Source: Guadua angustifolia (lineage: Eukaryota > Streptophyta > Magnoliopsida > Poales > Poaceae). From it: 64,000 bases of DNA. This document shows, piece after piece, positions 57,779 through 64,000 of the stretch. The stretch covers positions 11,219,890-11,283,889 of the forward strand of contig CM070504.1 of NCBI GenBank assembly GCA_036346375.1, in the 5' to 3' direction. The stretch's first letter is position 1, and each line of letters opens with the position of its first letter. The notes beneath the pieces are model-generated. The model was given only the letters and a program-made list of their open reading frames with translations. It searched no databases and was not told the DNA's origin. Position numbers and translations under genes: made by a program.

Positions 57779-60356
57779 TGTTGACACTTTTTTACATGTA
57801 TTTTATTTTTATACTCTCCCACATTGTCATTTCTTTTTATTATGTATCCCTAATGTTAGGTATTGTGCTATTAATCATCCATATTCAAGATATACGTGCA
57901 AAGGTAATGTATTTAAGGAAACATAGTTTTTTAGGTACTTTTCATGTCGAATCCACTTATTTGGAGAAGCTACTGAACAGACAAGTCGATGAGTTCTGAA
58001 GGTCATTTGCATGAGCTTTAAATGATCAAAACATTTTCAAATCCCAAATTGGAGGCTCTGAAGTAAAGCTCTTGGCCAGATGATCCCCCCCACCACACAC
58101 ACACACATATATATATAATTTGACTAATTTAGAGTTCAAACTCAAAAGTTATGATCAAAACATCAAGCCGACGGGTCAACGACATAATAACATAGAGGAT
58201 TGCTATGTGTATGCTAATTTGTGATGAAAATTATTGGTGGGACCCACAATTGAGTAGGAAAACTTATTCTTTTGTTTCTGGATGCTTCCACACAATTATC
58301 ACAAAAGAGAAAACTGACAAGGAAATTAGGAGATTTCATATTTGCCAAGCCAACAAACGGGACATAATCTATTTGTCATCATACAACACAATTTTTGTGA
58401 CTGTAAAATCTTTAAATGGGAAAAACCCGTAACTATACAATTATAAATCTCTTTGACTAGTCTAATTTAGAGTTCTCATTGACATTTTTTTTGATTAAGG
58501 AAGCCTTTATTAATTTCAAGAACAATACATCGAGAAGATACAAAATTCTTGAAATGTCTTCCGGCCTCTGCTTAACAAGAAGCACACAGCCCAGAAAAAG
58601 CAAATAACAAAAAAGAAAAGAAAACACCCACACACACTCTAGTGACTTTCAATGCGAAGACTAAACCACCACCCATGTGCCTGGGAAAAAAAGTCCTTGG
58701 CCACCTGTACCAACCGGTGCGTAGCCTCCACCATAATAGGTCGAAAATCCGACTTCTGCAACACAACCCAAGTACGCAACCAATGGGAAGTAGCATAAAT
58801 AACCTGCAAAGGAGATGAGCTTGATTTCTTGCCGAATACAATATCATTTCTGTGTAACCAAATAGAACAACAAATGGTTGCGGCCCCTAGCAAAACGACA
58901 TTTTTAATACCATGTTGAAAACCACCAAGCCAACTTCCAAACATATGAGAAACATTAACTGGTCGAACAATTCCAAATGCCATATACAGGAAACCCCAGA
59001 CCATACGAGCCAATCGATAGTGAAAAAACAAATGTTTCTCACTATTTAATGTCATATACAGGAAACCCCAGATCTCCCACTTGTGAATTTCAAATTATGC
59101 CATATTCTGGGCTTCGCAAGACAGACTGCACAGCAAATCAAAATCCACAATAGAGTCAAATTCTAAGTCATATTTAGCAATGAATCCGGTGTTTTCAGAA
59201 CTCCACGAATAGAAAGTTGGAGATATCTTCATTATATAAATGTAAAAAAAATCACACAATTTGGAGTTCGTACGACCGAGATATGGGTTCTAGAATGTTC
59301 GCTGCATAAAAGAAAAGTGCAAAACGACTAGAATACAAAGGAGATTCCGAATTTAAACATTCTAAATCAGTTGTTTATAACTCTACCACGTCCAAGCTAC
59401 AACCTTCCAGCCCCTTATCCCTTAGATAGGGTCCTATAGGTGCCCTCCAAAGCATCCAATCTTTGAGTTCTACCCTGTCAAAGCCATGTTTTCCAATAGT
59501 TAAGTCTAGATTGGATGTTTTCAAATAGATAGATCTAGATTAGCCCCTCTAATGAGATCCCCTATAATTATAGAGGGCTTTAATTATCCTCTCTAACTAG
59601 GGAGGTTTCTAATTAAACTAGGATCCTGAGCATCTACGCCGAAAGGGCTGCCAAGATTTGTGGTCTTTGTAATCTTTCTGGTTGTAGACATTCCTGTGCA
59701 CCAGTATTGATTTATATGTGCATATATGTTTTGAATAATTGTTTCATTGCACAATGTTTTAATTATCATACTTCTAGTATTATTTCATGTTAGCTATCTA
59801 TTTAGTTATGGTGATTAGATTAGTTGATTATCGCACATGAATTTATAAGTAAGATTAGAGTGGGAGCGGATTCTATGAACAAGACAATTGGTGTATGAAA
59901 CAATGTAAGAGACTCTACCTTTTTTCATAATTGTTTAGGATATTTATGCTTGTTTACCTAGAAAGGATGCAAATCCGATGGATGGTGATAACATGAATGT
60001 GATAAGGTTATAGTCTAGGCATTTATATGTGTTCTAACTTCTATCGTTCTAGAATCAATATTGCATTATGATTTCTTGCGCCTATATGAGCATTGCCATA
60101 AAGGATCCTGAGTTCTTGTTAATATACCATTGCCTACTATTTGGTTAACTAGTCTGTGTTTAGTTATATGGTTAGATCCGAATTATCAATTCTCTTGTTT
60201 TGTTAACATTGGATAGTTAGATAATTGTTGATTAAAAAACCCTAAAACAACTGTTTCTGTTCTCTATGGATTCGATACCCTGAAATACTTAGGTGAAAAG
60301 CTACAATTGGCTCGTACGTTACAGTTATATTTAATTACATGTAGTTTAAGTCAACA
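57779..60356 (+). mobile_element. Gypsy-like LTR, ~2.6 kb including an inserted LINE
   Basis: Begins TGTTGACAC and ends AAGTCAACA, so the ends TGTTGAC/GTCAACA are perfect 7-bp inverted repeats. Near the 3' end it has CTCTATGGATTCGATACCCTG and GGTGAAAAGCTACAATTGGC, typical of plant gypsy LTR tails. About 580 bp of it is a nested minus-strand LINE fragment. No coding sequence of its own. No target duplication is expected on the left, because internal sequence precedes it. Confidence 0.65.
58485..59070 (-). mobile_element. 5'-truncated LINE fragment (ORF2 C-terminus)
   Basis: The minus frame 59055-58639 reads KHLFFHYRLARMVWGFLYMA, then ICCSIWLHRNDIVFGKKSSS, ending WWFSLRIESH and a stop. This is the usual zinc-finger-side C-terminus of a grass LINE ORF2 (HLFFHC...A..VW, IWLHRND.VF). 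A T-run at 58487-58495 on the plus strand is its poly-A tail. It inserted into the gypsy LTR and is therefore younger than it. Confidence 0.75.
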
Positions 60357-61063
60357 ACCTCCTCCTCATGTCCTCCCCCATTGAACCATGACATGCAAGC
60401 AGCAAAACCTTGCTAGGGTCTCCAAGCAGCAAAACCCACTGTCATTAGGTCGACCAAGCTGCAAACTTCATTCACGTGTTCATCAGAAACTATGGTGCTC
60501 AGTACTTAACTACTGGTTACTCCAACCTTGAAATAAGATTGAATAGCAGTGAACCCTTGCACTGCAAACTGCTGAGCAATCTGATGACCAAAGACACATA
60601 CTTACTATGAAATAACCGTCACTAGCTAGCTACAAATCACACCGCTCTTGTGTTATCCCGTGACTAATCCGATCCCGGAAAATGAAAACCAAATATTCAT
60701 AACCGCTTCACTACCAAATTACCATTCACGCCACACTCTTCGATCCATCCCTCGGTTCGGCATAGGCTAATCATTGAGGCACAAATTTTGCCACACATGT
60801 TGATCAACTTACCTCTAATGGATAAAATATTTCGAGATAGTACCGATTAAACATGACAACCCATATTATTCCAGCCCAAGCTAACAAAATTAAACGCACA
60901 TTAACCGCATTGAACGCATCTATCCAAACGAAGCACACACTAAGTCACTAACGAATAGCACGATCGAAGCAACATTTCATGAATCCAAATCCAGGCATGT
61001 GAGGGATCGGATGAAGCGCGCAAAGGAGGAGGAGGAGGAGATAGCAAATCGACAGTAGGTAGG
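60357..61063. other. Spacer, nothing recognised
   Basis: Mixed-composition sequence with short frames. 60990-61050 has a GGA repeat. It may hold the leader of a minus-strand gene, but nothing supports a coding call. Confidence 0.4.
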
Positions 61064-61728
61064 TGTTGACGCCAAAACGTGATTTGAGGGTTTCGCCTCA
61101 ACACACCGCATTTAACACCGGGTTCAAGTGTGTAGGCGTACCGATTTGACCTTGCAATCGGCAAGAAGATAATGGATCTAATCGACTTATGCAAGCCGAT
61201 TTCGATCAAAGCGACAGTAAGTCTAGTCGATCCCAAGGAAAGATCGATGGGGTAAATAGGCCACTTCTTCCCAAAAAGGCGATGCGCAACAAGATCGAAG
61301 AAAAGATGAACCAAAAGGGTGTAATGCAACAAAGATCAATACCGCGATCGCGAACTCGATTGATCAAAGAGTATTACGATGAAAGATTACAAGCTAAATT
61401 GGCTACTCCTAATTGACAGAAAGAAAAGGAAAAGTAGATGCGTGTTTGTGGGTTGGCTCGGGCATCCTTTCCTCTCGCCTCGGACCTCTTATATAGCACT
61501 CGGTCCGAACGTGTCCTTCTCGGTTTCTCAATCACTCAGACGGCTTCAATCTCTCCTTACCATGTAAAGCCCGATCGATCCTTCTCAATCTCTTATCCTC
61601 GCCCGTATTGGACTCGATTTCCTTGGGATTGAGGCCTTCCAATCGAAATCGATCGACTTGCTATAACCGACATATCCCTTACCAAAACCGGTCTCTATGA
61701 TATCGACTTGCCAAATTTGGTGCAAACA
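61064..61728 (-). mobile_element. 3' LTR (665 bp) of a minus-strand gypsy derivative
   Basis: On the plus strand the block runs TGTTGACGCC...GGTGCAAACA, i.e. TGTT/AACA ends. It is followed at once by TATGCCCCCATTTTGGG, whose inverse, CCCAAAATGGGGGCATA, is a polypurine tract. That places the internal region to the right and the element on the minus strand. No pol sequence lies between the LTR and gag, so this is a deletion derivative. Confidence 0.65.
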
Positions 61729-61729
61729 T

Positions 61730-64000
61730 ATGCCCCCATTTTGGGAGATAACTTGTTATCTTCCAAAATCTCCATCATCGGCTTGTACTTCATCGGCTAT
61801 TTGGACATTAAGTAGCCGATACACACTCAGCTCCCTCGTGCGGCCAATTCATAGCTGGATGAATGCCTCTTTAGTCGATTCTGTCTTTATTTCAATTTCG
61901 ATTGGCAGAGTAAACACCATGTTGATGTCCATGGGGGTGTCATCGATGAGCTCTTTCCAAATCATTTGGCCAATTATCCGTCGATGAGAACACTGCCCTT
62001 GCCGACTACCTCTTCTTTCATATTTCCCAAGTAATAGAGACAAAGTCGGCTTAAGTTTGGGTGCTGGTTTTCGTGGAGATTTTTCAGTCTTATACCATCG
62101 CCCGACTTGCAATTCTCCATTTGATTTAATTGTCGAGTTTTTGCCATTTTGATCGGCTTCTATTTGGAACGAGCCGATCGTAATTTTGAATGTGTCACTA
62201 CCCTTCGAACTGGACTGAATGTTGATCCGTTGGATCGGCTTAGGTTCTTCGTTCATAGATTCCTTTACTTTGCATGAGCAGTGGACCATGTTGATCGAAA
62301 AAGGGTTGACATCCTCATTCATGGCTGGCTCCTCTACGAATTGTAATCGGTTGTCCTCTAAAACCGATTGTATATTGTCTTCATTATCCTTAAATTCATT
62401 TTTGAAGCCATTATTATTAGAGAAACGACTTTCTTGAGCCGATACTCGGTGCAGGAGGTGACTCAAATCAGTGAATTCATGCCCGCCAAATCTTTCCTTT
62501 AATGGGAAAATTAAACCATGGAAAGCCAAATCGGCTAACTGATTATCGGGCAAGGTTACACCAAAACACTGACTCCTAACCTTCCTGAATCTCTTAATGT
62601 ACTCAATTGCCGATTCTCGGACTTACATTGGGCGGAACTTAGGTCGGAGATTCGCAACTCTAGGTTCCCGCAAAAGAAATATTCATGGAATCGGTTTTCC
62701 AAATCGTTCCAAAAGTGGACCGAATTTGGAGGTAAGTTTGTGAACCACGTAACGCAGTTCGACAAAGACAAAGGAAACAATCTGATTTTTAGCTCGTCGG
62801 ACGGGCCGCTTCGCCACACCGGGCAATGAATCGTCCGAAGCGTGCTCAAGGGTGGTGAGAGTCATCTCACGAAAACTTGGCAAAATCGGGATCCTATAAT
62901 TGTGTGGATAAGCCATTCGATCTATGTAACTGGCACGGCTTCCTATAACCGACATTACCTTACCCTTGGGTCGCAGTTTAATTGATCTCTTAGCACGGCG
63001 TAAATTTGATCGCCCAATTAACACCAACGACTAACACAGCGTTAGGGTTTTGCCAATTAGGTGATCGGCATCCCGCCTCGAGTGTAAACTCGGTCGTTGA
63101 TCAACCCGACCACCGTTGTCGAGGCGCTTGGTCGTACTCGCTTTTCTTAACGATTCAGAACTCATGTAAAGGAGCATACGGTTCGTGTATGTGAATACTC
63201 CAGCGGATCGGATTCTTTGGTGGAATCGATCCTTGAACGGGAAACCTCGTTTAGCTCGACCGGCCGAGAAGCCGATTGAACGAAAGTGTTGGTTGGCATG
63301 GTTGAAGATGGATCAGCCATTGTGCTTACTCTAGTTGGCGTGACATGTGCCGGAGGTACTTGTTGGCCAGACTCGTGATAATGCCCCCCGAGCGCAAACT
63401 CGGGTGGTTCGTAGCGATGCCCCCCGAGTGTAAACTCGGGCTGGCACAGTGTCCTAGGCTGCAACGGGTCCTGTGGTGGTTCATAGCCGATGGGTATTTG
63501 TCTCATCGGCCTGCGGAATGGGATGAACGGTTCGAGTAGGTAACAATCCGATTTGGGCCGGACCTCGTGCTGCAATTGACTCGTTGCATTGGGTATTTCC
63601 AATCGGCTTGGTACTGTGTGAGCTCTGCCCGATAGAGAAAACTGGGTACGTCGGCAAAGGATGCGGTGGCTCGTAAAGAGACCTAGCCGCCACGAGCTCT
63701 TGCGCCACCTCTTTGACGCTATTTGATATTAACGGCCTAAGCGTCGTTACAGGGGGCGACCGATCGAGCAAGGCAATCGCTTATAGACTGGTTAATCATA
63801 TCCGATAGCTCTGCTTGAGCGGGTAGGTATCGGCTTACCAGTGCCTTCTCGGTGGAGCCTGGAGCCCCCTGGTCGATGAAGTCGATCGTCATAGTAGCAG
63901 CCTTTCCGAGTGACTCCGCTGAGTCTTCGATAACAACCGAGCATCATCTGTTCGAATGCGGCCTTTCGGTCTTCGACCTCCTTTCGCTGCTCCGGCGTTA
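61730..64000 (-). pseudogene. Ty3/gypsy gag polyprotein, frame-shifted, pol missing
   Basis: Gag packages the element RNA. In minus orientation: upstream low-complexity repeats with PPEFALGGHYHE-type units (~63390-63450), MADPSSTMPTNTF (~63317), YIDRMAYPHNYRIPILPSF (~62920), then the retrotransposon-gag core KIRLFPLSLSNCVTWFTNLP, WNDLENRFHEYFF and LRISDLSSAQ (62630-62800). A frame change near 62630 follows (ESAIEYIKRF is in the other frame), then MPDNQLADLAFHGLIFPLKE and HEFTDLSHLLHRVSAQESRF (62450-62553). The tail runs open to 61849. No protease, RT or integrase was seen. The 5' LTR would lie beyond 64000. Confidence 0.75.

Overview
The window is nuclear DNA from a plant, almost certainly a grass (Poaceae). 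The evidence is GT-AG spliced genes, a GC-rich first exon, and transposon families typical of grasses: CACTA elements with a tnp2-type transposase and a Ulp1-like protease, Tourist and hAT MITEs, L1-type LINEs, ~3 kb solo LTRs and a gene-capturing Helitron. The species cannot be fixed from the sequence. Nothing bacterial, viral or organellar was seen.

Layout: 1-11026 is a large decayed CACTA element. Its tnp2 transposase region is present twice as a ~2.8 kb direct repeat. Downstream are a foldback, a degenerate second ORF, a Ulp1-like protease remnant, a subterminal repeat array and the 3' terminus. 11146-11475 is a hAT-like MITE and 11595-12488 a truncated receptor-kinase pseudogene. 13109-21927 (minus) is the only fully intact gene I can build: ten exons, 1142 residues, an SDS22-type LRR protein resembling STK11-interacting protein. 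22852-25825 is a ~3 kb solo LTR. 26000-31350 is mostly non-coding and holds a relic kinase exon. 31514-33538 (minus) is a four-MA3-domain (PDCD4/MRF-like) gene with small indels. 35007-43519 is an F-box/FBD gene broken by mutations, by a 6.1 kb LINE with target-site duplication, and by a second LINE fragment in its intron. 43818-44175 is a Tourist MITE, 44542-47741 a second solo LTR of the same broad family as the first, and 48205-49008 a hAT remnant.

The most notable object is a probable non-autonomous Helitron at 49476-57421. It starts TCTATTAAAG after an A and ends with a short hairpin plus CTAG before a T. It carries same-strand pieces of several host genes with introns still present: a GH1 beta-glucosidase first exon, two exons of a WD40-like protein, unidentified exons, and the last six exons of PEX16 (peroxisome biogenesis), the latter with a premature stop.

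57422-60356 is the 3' end and LTR of a Ty3/gypsy-like element interrupted by a minus-strand LINE fragment. 61064-64000 is a minus-strand gypsy derivative with a 665 bp LTR and a degenerate gag, continuing past the window end.

Functionally, only the STK11IP-like gene looks able to make a full protein. The MA3 gene may be a pseudogene or a good gene with consensus errors in homopolymers. The rest is nested transposons and gene relics, so the window records serial insertion, gene capture and decay.
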